Below are positions 1 to 7,844 of a stretch of DNA of 12,202 nucleotides, in pieces. The DNA comes from Fragilaria radians (Eukaryota > Bacillariophyta > Fragilariophyceae > Fragilariales > Fragilariaceae): the NCBI GenBank assembly GCA_900642245.1, contig CAAAJI010000161.1, positions 101,331 to 113,532 on the forward strand, read 5' to 3'. Each line of letters starts with the position of its first letter. Position 1 is the stretch's first letter. A program made the position numbers and the translations under genes. A model generated the notes under the pieces. It ran no database searches and was not told the origin of the DNA. It worked only from the letters and a program-made list of their open reading frames with translations.

Positions 1-487
1 CCGAGTCTATTTTCCGAGTTGAGCAGATTCACTGCATCTCTCTAATTAAGTTTGTATTTGAATTTGAGTGTTCAGTCGGGATAATTCAGCTTTACCTCTG
101 TCATCGATACTAGTATTGGAATTCTTCTTGTATCACAAGTAGTAACATCATTAGGGAATGAAAGGTAACATTACGATTTGAATTAGAAGACTACTGAATC
201 CAAGAAGTCCGCGACCCAATTCTCAAAACGTCGAATCTACTTCCATTCAATATTTACTTTTATACGTCGAAGAAATGTTCCGTCTATTCTATGTACGGCA
301 CTACTACCATGTATTGTACACCAATAAATATTCTACATTTATCATTCTTCCTCTGTTTTTTTGGTAGATGCGTAACGTGAAAAACGTATAATTGGGATTT
401 CAATAAGAATTATAGTATGGAGAAAACTTTTAAGCAGTACGTTTCACTCCCGAGGAGAATGAACACGAATTCCTATACTAATTGTAC
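1..487. other. AT-rich spacer, no recognisable gene
   Basis: No frame on either strand is open for a useful length, and I recognise no protein motif or RNA gene. The stretch is AT-rich. Its right part should hold the 5' UTR and promoter of the gene that starts at 508, but no core promoter element stands out clearly enough to call. Confidence 0.6.
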
Positions 488-511
488 ATGGAAAGCCATC
501 AACCAACATGA
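488..511 (+). promoter_or_regulatory. Short upstream ORF overlapping the start of the next gene
   Basis: A seven-codon ORF (MESHQPT, then TGA) starts at 488. Its stop codon at 509-511 overlaps the main start at 508-510 in an ATGA arrangement. A second ATG follows directly at 511. If transcription starts upstream of 488, this uORF would be translated first and the main ORF reached by reinitiation or leaky scanning. The transcription start is not visible, so its presence in the mRNA is inferred. Confidence 0.35.
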
Positions 512-1526
512 TGATTTTCAAGCTATCTCAAGACGTGCGGAAGAATGCGTTTGATAGAGTAATGAATGAAAAAGACAATGAGGAATACATGGATGTCAAT
601 AATTCCCAACAGTCCGATCTCGACACAGCCGCATCGGGGACGACAGCAGATTCTTCACATATAAGTCTTGCTGTGAAGAAACTTCGCTTCTCAGAGGATG
701 AGCCTCAGATCATTGAATATTTGCCAATTGGAAGCAAACTGAAATCAGAGCAAAAAGATGCTCTTTGGTGGAATCTAAAAGATTACGAAATATTTTCTGA
801 GACTGCAAGGTGTATATCAAGAGAGGTGCGGAAGCATCCATCCATGAGTTCGAGTCTTGATGTGGCGTATCTACAGGCTACGTCTTTATCAGAAGAGGGA
901 GAATCTGATGAAGTCCTTCAAGATAATTTATGTCGGATCGCAATGGATTCGGTAAGTGAAAGCGTGTGGCAATTAAAGAGGTGCACGATGAATTATTCTT
1001 TACAGATTCTATTCTGTGGAGTGTACATTATATAGATCAGATTCGCACGCTCTGTCCATGATGACTTCAAACCTTTCTAACCCGCATGTGATATATACAG
1101 GGCTTATTACAATGGTGTGCTCATGGTCATTCACGTCGAGGATTAGAGCGATCCTGTTCAAAATCTCTCTTCAAACGTTGGGAATATACCAAACGAGTGA
1201 GAGAAACAATCATTACCATGTCCAAACTATCACATTCTCAACCGTCATCAAGAATTAATGACGAAAACTTGCGGCAAGTGTCTGAGAAAGAATCTCGTCT
1301 TCCCAGGTTATTTGCACGGTTAATGGGAGAAGCAGATGCTGTTGCCTTAATTAGATCAAATTCAGATAACGTCATGAGGCGGTGGAGTGACGTAGGTTCA
1401 ACTTCCATTGTAGATGAAGCTGAGCTGGTTAAAGGGGAAGTTTGTGTACAAGATTCAATGGCTCAGTGGAAGATGCTGCGATCTGGATCGTTACCACAAG
1501 AAATATTTCGACGGAATTTATCATAA
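508..1526 (+). CDS. Diatom-family hypothetical protein, two exons, RRGLE motif
   Basis: I propose exons 508-951 and 1101-1526, which together encode 289 residues. The intron is GT-AG (GTAAGT donor at 952, ATATACAG acceptor ending at 1100) and lies between codons. Exon 1 encodes an acidic N-terminus, then KKLRFSEDEPQIIEYLPIG, then a segment with DALWWNLKDYEIF. Exon 2 opens with WCAHGHSRRGLERSC, a basic stretch (KRWEYTKRVRETI), and ends in EIFRRNLS. A charged block (RFS...E), then an LWW/DY segment, then an RRGLE-type motif is the layout I associate with an expanded family of diatom proteins of unknown function. That assignment is from memory of the family and is tentative. No enzyme motif, signal peptide or membrane segment is visible. 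The start at 508 is followed at once by a second in-frame ATG at 511; either could be used. The RRGLE half can only be joined in frame by using the distal acceptor. Confidence 0.68.
952..1100 (+). other. Intron (149 nt) with an alternative internal acceptor
   Basis: The donor GTAAGT starts at 952 and the preferred acceptor is at 1099-1100. It fits because the phase stays 0 and the downstream frame encodes a family-like motif (HSRRGLER). A nearer acceptor (TTTACAG, ending at 1005) would remove only 54 nt and lead into a stop at 1033-1035. Reading straight through without splicing reaches the same stop. Confidence 0.6.
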
Positions 1527-2519
1527 TCTTTTATGGAAATCTGACCAAGTGCAAATCACACCTTAGAATGTCTCCAAAACTGAGCATTCCATATCAGCCA
1601 CAATTGCTCCAAATTTTCGTTTTCAATAATAAATTATGCTAGACTGTAATGCATTGCTTAATTCATCATACTTTCAACCTCATTGCTACTTACAACTCTT
1701 TAGTTCATAACTATTCAACGAAAAAGTGTATTCAAATCTTGATGATATTTCTGCAAAAATATGACATCATAGTGTAATATCCTTCTAGTTTGTAAGTTTC
1801 CTCCACGGCATTTACCCATTATCATTTACGTGCACAATATCAAATGAACCTAGGTACAGGGATTCATATTTGTTTTCTCTGTGTTAAAGTGTTTTGTCTC
1901 CTACTCAGTTTCATGCTGCTCACATTTGGCTTTTCGCATTTATTATAGAGATTTATTTGGTCGTGTTTTCGTTGTTTGATACATTCCCCATTTGCTATGT
2001 GATGCATGCTAAAGATCATGTCTATAACAAAGGCCAGTTGTCCTGGAATACTTTGAAGACTGGTTTGAAAAGTTGATCTAACTGCAAAAGCAGTTGTACT
2101 TAAGATTTCTTATTTGGATCACCTTCATTCAGATAGCTCCTTTTGTAACTTATAGGTTAGGATGATTTTTCCAATGACTTGGTGAACTCTCTCAACAAAT
2201 GAATTCACTTTGAGTTGCTAACAAAAACTGCTTTCTCTTAAATCTATTGTGATCAGGCACATAATTGGAAACCCCGATTTTTTCCTAAATCTCGTACCCC
2301 AACGAAACTTAATCTGGATATCTTCCTAAACATGAAAAAATAAGTTTTCTTCATTTAACCACTAAATATTCATCCCACATCCTTAAATTTCCTTTTTCGG
2401 GACGCATATTATCAAAATGCCTTAAAACCAAATTTTCCTGTTACGAAAATTGAATTCCAGTCCAAATAATCATATTGAAAAATATTAATATCTTTAACAC
2501 CTTCCTTTGGAATCGTGAT
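1527..2519. other. AT-rich intergenic stretch between the gene and the copia fossil
   Basis: I see no supported gene. The longest open frame (1894-2076, +) begins with TTG, has no recognisable motif and resembles chance AT-rich sequence. The 3' LTR of the minus-strand copia remnant should lie at the right end of this stretch. I could not find a matching copy beyond the element's gag side, and no clear TG...CA-bounded repeat is visible. A perfect small hairpin (AACTGC-AAAA-GCAGTT) lies at 2080-2095. Confidence 0.5.
2080..2095. repeat. Small perfect inverted repeat (6-bp stem, 4-nt loop)
   Basis: AACTGC and GCAGTT are exact reverse complements separated by AAAA. There is no adjacent gene to assign it to, and a stem this short can occur by chance. 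Confidence 0.4.
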
Positions 2520-3146
2520 TCAATTGTTTGAAATAAATTTCTCATTGTGCTTATTGAATAATTTCAAATTCAGGTTCTTTGTGAATACATCCGCTTAGTT
2601 ATCTTCTGATCTAATACATTTCACCTTAATTAATCCAACCTCCACCAATTCTCTGGTGAAATGTTGTCTGTTGTCAATGTGTCTCGTTCTCTCGATTGTT
2701 TTTCTGTTTTTAACAAGAAGTATAGCTCCCACATTGTCAATGTTTACTTTGATGGGTTTTTCGCACTTAATTCTCATAACATCCAATAACTTAATTCCTT
2801 GGCAACTTCAGAAACAATCACATATTTAGCCTCAGTAGTTGATAGAGAAACATTATTCTGAGACTTAGATTTCCAGCCCCCTGCCACATTGTTAAAAAAC
2901 AATGAACCCTGTCACACTTTGTCTATTTACTTTGTCACTGCAAAACTCGCTGTCAGCATATGCTCCTATCTTCAATTCATGTAGAATCAAGGGTTTAATC
3001 TGCATCCCTGACCCTTGAGATTGTATGGTGTAGGTAATTACTATGTTTAATGTGTTGAAGTGGTTGTCAGTTCCTTTGTCCATGACCTTAGTCATTTCTC
3101 TTACCTTATTGCTTAATTCAGGCCTGTCGAGTTTAAGCAGATACAT
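2520..3146 (-). pseudogene. RNase H and pol C-terminus remnant
   Basis: The first frame reads YLLKLDRPELSNKVREMTK, then AYADSEFCSDKVNRQSVTGF, the copia RNase H signature. A frameshift leads to GGWKSKSQNNVSLSTTEAKY (about 2815-2885). A second frameshift leads to PIKVNIDNVGAILLVKNRKT, then RTRHIDNRQHFTRELVE, IKVKCIRSEDN, a TAA stop (2595-2597), and ADVFTKNL. That ends the conserved pol region, with the final stop at 2520-2522. At least two frameshifts and one nonsense codon are present. Confidence 0.85.
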
Positions 3147-3329
3147 TAAGGTTCTGATCCCACTTCTGAAAAGTTTTCACTTTGCTTCCTCCATCACCTT
3201 TTCTCCGTCCTCTAGTCCAATAACTTTGAATCCTTCTGTAAACTGGAGTACCATATTCTTTCCTTTTCATGACCTTTTTCCAATCTTTTTCTAATTTCTC
3301 AATTATTTGGGTTTATTAAATGCAATGTT

Positions 3330-4072
3330 TTTCTTCTTCAATTTCAATATCGCATCCTAGAACATCTTTCATCCCTTCCTGTACCTTTAAGGTAGAAGGA
3401 TTTTAACTATTCATTTGTCAAAATCATTAGAGATTCGTCTCCATTGATAATCCCATCATCAACAAATAAACTGATATAAACTCTTTTATTCTTTTCTTCC
3501 TTTGAAAGCATACACGGATCGATTTGATTTTTATTCCATCCAAGATTGACAATCACTCTTTCAAATTGTTTATGCCTTTGCCGTGCCGCTTGAACCAAGC
3601 CGTAAATTGATTTATTTAGTTTCAAAACCGAATCATTGTCCTCTGAAACAAACTGATATTAACTCTTTTTTTCTTCCTTTGAAAACTTACACGGATTGAT
3701 TTGATTTTTAAAAAATCCAAGATTGACAATCACTCTTTCAAATTGTTTGTGTCTTTGTCGTGCCACTTGAACCAAGCCGTAAATTGATTTATTTAATTTC
3801 ATAACCGAATCATTATTCTCTTTCATCCCTTCTACTTCAATCAAAGCTTTAGGGATTTTCATGTAGATTGTTTCTTCCAACTCACCATTCAGAACATCAA
3901 ACCTTTATATTTTGTAGTTATTTACCTGAAATAGCATCAACATGACTCTAAAGCTGCAGTCGTTAATCACTGTTGAAAAATTTTCAAAGAAATCCACCTC
4001 AGTGATTTGATAATATCCAAGAGCCACTAGTTGCGCTCTGAATTGTCCATCCCTTTTAATCTTGAATACCCG
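3330..4072 (-). pseudogene. Reverse transcriptase remnant with an internal tandem duplication
   Basis: RT homology begins at RVFKIKRDGQFRAQLVALGY, with the usual upstream part of the domain missing. It continues through VDFFENFSTVINDCSFRV, a stop, then LNGELEETIYMKIPKALIE. A KLNKSIYGLVQ(A/V)ARQRHKQFERV block follows and is present twice, 177 bp apart. The second copy runs into VYISLFVDDGIINGDES, where FVDD (3455-3466) is the catalytic motif. A stop separates the two copies. Further on, GCDIEIEEEKHC is a C-terminal RT signature. Two Asp of the active site survive, but the frame is broken and the domain scrambled. Confidence 0.85.
3471..3826. repeat. Tandem direct repeat within the RT domain, period 177 bp
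   Basis: Copy one is about 3471-3647 and copy two about 3653-3826. Anchors such as CAAGATTGAC (3541 and 3718) and TGAACCAAGC (3591 and 3768) are both exactly 177 bp apart. Over the aligned 144 bp I count roughly 13-15 differences, so the copies are about 90% identical. Copy two lacks five bases in the T-rich edge, which produces the stop between the copies. The unit is 59 codons long. Confidence 0.88.
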
Positions 4073-4205
4073 GGCTTCTCTGAAATTTCTGGGCTCCGAA
4101 TTTTCCGTTCCTTCACCGATCAAGATGTTGCCCTCATTCTTGTGTTCGATCTTTTTTCTCCTCACTAATCCAAAATTAATTGTTTTGTTTGCTTTTTCCG
4201 AATGT

Positions 4206-4765
4206 TCATCCTCCTTTGGAGATACTGTTTTGATGAAATCAACCATGATTTTCCCACTTTCTGAATTTCTATTGATAAAGAAACTCTACTTCATGATTGA
4301 AAATTCATCCTCTATCAACATCCAGCCCTTATTATTTCCAAGGCTACTCTTTTTGATCAAAGAGATATCAGCACATAGTCTTTCTCCCTTTGTTGTTGCT
4401 CTGTTCACACTTAGCTTATTGATGTTGGTCCTCTTTAACTTTGTAAGGATGCAACTCTCCCATTTCTCAACCTCTCCGGTAAGTTTGATGTTGCTTGACT
4501 TTGCTGTCTTTTGAGTTGTATCAATTGAAGGATGACCAAGTTTCTTGATGATAATCCATCAAATTTTGTAATGGGCATCCTCCTCCCATGAGTCCACATT
4601 CTGTTTTTGCTTCTAATTTTGCTCCCATCAGATGTGCCTTGCCTATCTTTATGATTTCATGGAACCGAATTTCCGTATCCTCTTTTGAAACTATAATTCC
4701 TTCACTTTCAGATTTTATTTTTGCACCACTTTTCAAAGCGCAACTCACACTAAAAAGGTTAACTT
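4206..4765 (-). pseudogene. GAG-pre-integrase and truncated integrase remnant
   Basis: The first part (LKVNLFSVSCALKSGAKI onward) is the segment between protease and integrase. After a frameshift near 4555, another frame reads KLGHPSIDTTQKTAK and EKWESCILTKLKRTNIN, which matches the histidine/cysteine zinc-binding region of copia integrases. Next comes CADISLI, where the Asp would be the first catalytic residue, then GWMLIEDEFSIMK, a TAG stop, and SFF. The usual second Asp block (SDNGGE-like) and the catalytic Glu are not found. The sequence passes from DFIKTVSPKED directly to a linker, so the distal catalytic core has been deleted. Confidence 0.75.
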
Positions 4766-5030
4766 TCAGCCCTGGAACAACTTTAGAATCTTGAGGATAA
4801 CTTTCGTTCCAGTCTTCTTAATTTTCAGCTCAAAGTCGCCAATCTTATTGGCATTTAGGCTTCTCCCGTCTCCTAGAATCACCCTTTGATCAATATTTTT
4901 AACATTTTAAAGTCCTCTTGAGCTCCCTGTCATGTGACAGCTTGCTCCAGTACCACAAATCCAAAGCTTTAAGTCCTCAAACTCTACTTCTCCACCGATA
5001 AGAACTATTTCTTCGTCTGTCCTTACATTT
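4766..5030 (-). pseudogene. Aspartic protease remnant with mutated catalytic site
   Basis: The frame reads LWICGTGASCHMTGSSRGL, a stop, then VILGDGRSLNANKIGDFEL, which fits the copia protease and its flank. Family members have DTGAS at the active site. Here the Asp codon is GGT at 4952-4954, giving GTGAS, a single-base change from GAT. An in-frame TAA follows the RGL segment. A frameshift is needed to reach the next conserved block (VPGLKVNLFSVS). The protease is inactive by sequence. Confidence 0.8.
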
Positions 5031-5355
5031 TGCCCTTACTATTATCAAGAATTCCGAAACAAAGATCAGATTTTTTGCAACTGATTAACAATTCAGCATG
5101 AGCTAAATCATTAAGGGACTTGATTTCTTGATAATTTGAGCCATCTTTCTTCACTTCTTCGGTTCCCAAGAGCACTTCTTTGTATCCTCTAAGTTTAGAT
5201 TTAGCAAGAAAGGTCTTGGACCAGCGTTCCCAATCCTTGGCATTGACAGAAAAGCCGAAAGTTTCAACTTGACATCCATTTTGTAACTTCGTAAGTTCCT
5301 GTTTGTTTATAAACGTGTTAACAGATGCTCTGGCACAAGCAAGCAAGGAATTCAA
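5023..5355 (-). pseudogene. gag remnant of the copia element
   Basis: About 110 codons are open. The segment from VETFGFSVNAKDW to GYKEVLLGTEEV matches the N-terminal gag (UBN2/DUF4219-like) region of copia elements, in which an aromatic-rich WxxW-type block precedes KxYKxVLxG. No ATG begins this frame; its first codon is TTG, so the true gag start is lost or lies in another frame. The CCHC zinc knuckle and the rest of gag are absent. The frame ends at a stop just after DNSKGKM, about 50 bp before the protease motif, which implies an internal deletion. Confidence 0.75.
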
Positions 5356-6157
5356 GTTTACCTAATGTAATCTTAATCTTTGAGACAAATTGATTTAGAA
5401 TTTACTGAAACATCTGTATGAATAAAGATATTGAAGTAAAATTCTTGACTATTGTGATCCTAGTGCAATATTCCTAAAATCTTTTTGTCATTGAATGCAT
5501 TTAAAAGTTGTTGAATGAAAATTTGCCAGGCACATGCAAAATGTTCTCCGGTGCTACTACTGCAACAAAGACACCAGTGCAAGAATATATTCAAAGAAGT
5601 ACTCTCTTCAATGTTGTGCATTCCTCCCAGGATACATTGCATTAGCACCTGTATCCACATCCATTGTACTTCCAAATTTTGTCGGCCGACTTCCAATTTT
5701 TGAGTGCTACATGAGAAAAGTCTTTTCAGATTAGAAAATGTCATTCACTAATTCTCGAGTATTCCATATCTCAGGTAATCATTCAATTTATTCCAGGAGA
5801 TGTGTAGAAGGACTTATAATGCAATTTGATGGTAAATCAGGCCAACAAGCTCTTTTTAGTATGCTAGACTACATTCCATTTAAAAATAACCTAATCTCAA
5901 CCATATCACTATTCTCACTACAGGTTATAATTATTCGAATCAAGTAATCCAGCCTTGAGATGTTGTTGTGCTACTTAAGCTGTTGCTGTAAAAGGCAAAC
6001 ACTATGCTGAGATGCCGTCTGCTGTAACAAGATTTAAGCTTAGACTTCAGCACAGTAAGACCAGTTTACATTTCACTGAAGTTGCAAGAAAACTTCTTCT
6101 TGAAATGTTGGATCTATAAATGTTGCTCATTCCATGCCACAAGCGATTTAGGTGCAC
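5356..6157. other. Intergenic stretch, no supported gene
   Basis: This lies between the copia gag remnant and the GT90 gene, so any surviving 5' LTR should be here, but I find no repeat shared with the other flank. Several overlapping 60-95 codon frames exist on both strands (for example 5460-5744 on the minus strand and 5534-5734 on the plus strand). They conflict with each other and show no family motif. A 46-codon plus-strand frame (about 5977-6119, containing HYAEMPSAVTRFKLRL) looks protein-like in composition but is short and has no start. Confidence 0.5.
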
Positions 6158-7345
6158 TTATTGTCCCATCAAATTATCATGATATATCATTTTTTCTGAC
6201 AGCCGATAGACCAATTCATGGATATGTTCATCATTATGAGTGTATGTGAGGTATGTTTCCCAGAATATCCTACCATTCTCAGCAATTGCCCTCACTTCTT
6301 TAGGATGTTCTAAAATCCAGAGCAATCTTTCCTTTAAATTACTCATATCACGTGCTAATGGAATGTAATCCACAAAAGGAGTCAAATACTTTGTAAACCA
6401 CTCTTGATACTTCCATTCTTGCAATATAACAGCATTTCTAAAGAACAAATGAGTTGATAATCGAAATGCAGCTCCAATGCCAGGTAGGACCAAAGCAACT
6501 TGATGAGATGAAAAATAATCCTCCCATTTAATATAACTGACTGGTAATAATGCATCAAGACCATTTGTTGCATTGTTAGCAAAGCAGTCATAGACGGGAT
6601 TGATGCCGCTGAATTTTGCATCCAGCAATAATGGATTCTCACTTGAAAATGAGACTGCATGAAATCTGGGGTCAAGAAGAAGCTGAGAAATATTGTTTTG
6701 AGGCGGTAAACAGGATTGTTCATCAGCAGTTTCAGGGAACCATGCTGTTCCTCTAAATATTGGTATCCTTGCTCGCTCCTCCCACGGAACATCTTTAATA
6801 TGAGATGCAGTGAATACACTTGAATTTGGCGAGTCATTTGCGTTTAGATTCATATCTACCATCACTTCCAAGTTGGGCATTGTTAACATTCCATCTGGAC
6901 TTGAACTTCCAATACAGCCATAGTCTGCATCAATGGGATCAAATTTATCTAATATTTTGACACCAATAGTAGCATTGTAAGGGAGGTGCTTTGTTGCAAA
7001 GATTCTTTTTAATGCGCGACACCAGTAAGCAAATTCTTCAAATTCGTGAAAGCATTCTACAGAAGGAATGCTATATGGCTTTGTAACAGTAAGATTAACA
7101 TAAACACCACAATTTGTACTAGCGGAAGCATTAAGATCATCGATTAATTCAAGGACATGATCGGTAAAACGAGTTCTTGGATAATTCGTCCAGGGAGGCA
7201 AACTATCATTTTCCTTCCTCGCCGAGACAACTGTCGAAGTAGAGGAAGCGGAATTTTTATCATATAGTATCATGCATAAAGCTAGGGCACATATGCAGCA
7301 TCCTATTCTTGGTAAGGTTGGACTGTTCAGGCAATCCAGGTTCAT
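6158..7345 (-). CDS. CAP10/GT90-type glycosyltransferase, type II membrane protein
   Basis: A single exon encodes 395 residues. Residues about 12-28 (PRIGCCICALALCMIL) form one hydrophobic segment close to the N-terminus, which suggests a Golgi/ER signal anchor with a lumenal catalytic domain. The C-terminal half matches the CAP10 domain (GT90; POGLUT/Rumi, fungal CAP10). It has WEERARIPIFRGTAWFPE (residues 188-205), the IKWEDYF block (272-278), VLPGIGAAFRLSTHLFFRNA (286-305), EWFTKYLTPFVDYIPLARD (315-333) and a final KEVRAIAENGRIFW helix region. GT90 enzymes transfer sugars such as xylose or glucose from nucleotide sugars to proteins or glycans; the donor and acceptor here cannot be told. 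Seven N-glycosylation sequons (N72, N84, N124, N170, N174, N218, N258) fit a lumenal location. The start has A at -3. A rival out-of-frame ATG lies 7 bases upstream, so a different first exon is possible. Confidence 0.85.
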   Translation of the reverse strand: MNLDCLNSPTLPRIGCCICALALCMILYDKNSASSTSTVVSARKENDSLPPWTNYPRTRFTDHVLELIDDLNASASTNCGVYVNLTVTKPYSIPSVECFHEFEEFAYWCRALKRIFATKHLPYNATIGVKILDKFDPIDADYGCIGSSSPDGMLTMPNLEVMVDMNLNANDSPNSSVFTASHIKDVPWEERARIPIFRGTAWFPETADEQSCLPPQNNISQLLLDPRFHAVSFSSENPLLLDAKFSGINPVYDCFANNATNGLDALLPVSYIKWEDYFSSHQVALVLPGIGAAFRLSTHLFFRNAVILQEWKYQEWFTKYLTPFVDYIPLARDMSNLKERLLWILEHPKEVRAIAENGRIFWETYLTYTHNDEHIHELVYRLSEKMIYHDNLMGQ

Positions 7346-7352
7346 TGTTCAT
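7260..7352 (-). promoter_or_regulatory. Overlapping upstream ORF at the GT90 start
   Basis: An ATG at 7350-7352 lies seven bases upstream of the GT90 start in another frame and opens a 30-codon ORF (MNNEPGLPEQS...) that ends at 7260. If both are in the mRNA, scanning ribosomes meet this ATG first, which would reduce GT90 translation. Alternatively, the annotated N-terminus comes from a different transcript start. Confidence 0.3.
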
Positions 7353-7601
7353 TTACAAATCTGTCGTTTTCTATTTGGGCCACTGGAGGGTTGTTACCTG
7401 TACCACTCGACCAGTCTTCCACAAATCCCGCAGTCTGATACATTACACAATGAAAAGATTACTATTAATTTGGATAAGGATTACAACAAAAAGAACTGCA
7501 TTGGCTGTAAATAAGCTATTGCATGTATAGTAAACATGATTTAGCCTACCTCTGCTCCAAGCTGTAGGATTCTTCTATGTACTGCCTACCTACATCATGC
7601 A
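7346..7601. other. 5' flank of the GT90 gene, no gene seen
   Basis: Plus-strand frames here (7272-7514 and 7309-7530) overlap the start of the GT90 gene and have no recognisable motif. The stretch should hold the promoter and 5' UTR of the minus-strand glycosyltransferase. Confidence 0.45.
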
Positions 7602-7844
7602 TTGTTTAGGTTTTTAGTATTCAAGATTAGAAAGTATGAAGATAAAAAAGAATTCAAAACGTCATCACGCTATAAAGATGTGTTTGAAGGAGACATGTCA
7701 AAGGCTCAGGTTGGGGGATTGCATTTGATAGAGCACTTGAAAAACAAGATATCAAGAGAATTTTCATCTAGGCCGAGCAACACTAGTTCTGGAACTCGGC
7801 AATTAAATCAGAGGGACTCAGCCTACAATGCACTGATTGAATAG
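7602..7844 (+). CDS. Possible small ORF or terminal exon, hypothetical
   Basis: An open frame of 80 codons ends at a TAG. The first codon is TTG, so the apparent start is not credible in a eukaryote. The first ATG in frame is at MSKAQVGGLHL (7695). AG dinucleotides after T-rich sequence at about 7609, 7616 and 7630 could be splice acceptors, making this the last exon of a longer gene. The sequence has gene-like composition: charged, with HLIEHLKNKISREFSSRPSN, then GTRQLNQRDSAYNALIE at the end. I recognise no family. It could be a real short gene, a 3' exon or chance. Confidence 0.3.
   Translation: MFRFLVFKIRKYEDKKEFKTSSRYKDVFEGDMSKAQVGGLHLIEHLKNKISREFSSRPSNTSSGTRQLNQRDSAYNALIE

Larger units (their letters stand above)
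2520..5355 (-). mobile_element. Degenerate Ty1/copia-type retrotransposon (gag-pol fossil)
   Basis: Read on the minus strand, this stretch carries the Pseudoviridae/copia order of gag, protease, GAG-pre-integrase, integrase, reverse transcriptase, RNase H, recognised from short signatures in each part. Gag has a DWERWSKTFLAKSKLRGYK block. Protease has WICGTGASCHMT. Integrase has LGHPSIDTT and CADISLI. RT has KLNKSIYGL and FVDDGII. RNase H has YADSEF, SVTGFIVF, VSLSTTEAKYV and, at the end, ADVFTKNL. Coding is broken by several stops and frameshifts. Much of gag, the distal integrase core and the RT N-terminus are missing, so the element is too short for a full copia polyprotein. I see no LTR pair, primer-binding site or target-site duplication. 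Copia elements (CoDi groups) are well known in diatom genomes, but the subgroup is not resolved here. It is non-autonomous and old, judging from the density of lesions. Confidence 0.9.

Noticed and set aside
1894..2076. 60-codon plus-strand frame with a hydrophobic stretch
   Set aside because: It starts with TTG, has no recognisable family and lies in AT-rich spacer. The hydrophobicity is expected from T-rich codons.
4062..4514. 150-codon plus-strand frame
   Set aside because: It is antisense to recognisable copia integrase and RT remnants; its first part only mirrors the minus-strand coding signal.
5460..5744. 94-codon minus-strand frame between the copia fossil and the GT90 gene
   Set aside because: It has no family motif, and two plus-strand frames of similar length overlap it. 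Composition gives no reason to prefer any of them.
2100..5960. LTR pair flanking the copia fossil
   Set aside because: By eye I could not find a shared sequence of useful length between the two flanks. A dot plot would decide this better.
6382..6837. Minus-strand frame of 151 codons within the GT90 gene
   Set aside because: It is an alternative frame of the glycosyltransferase and has no motif of its own.
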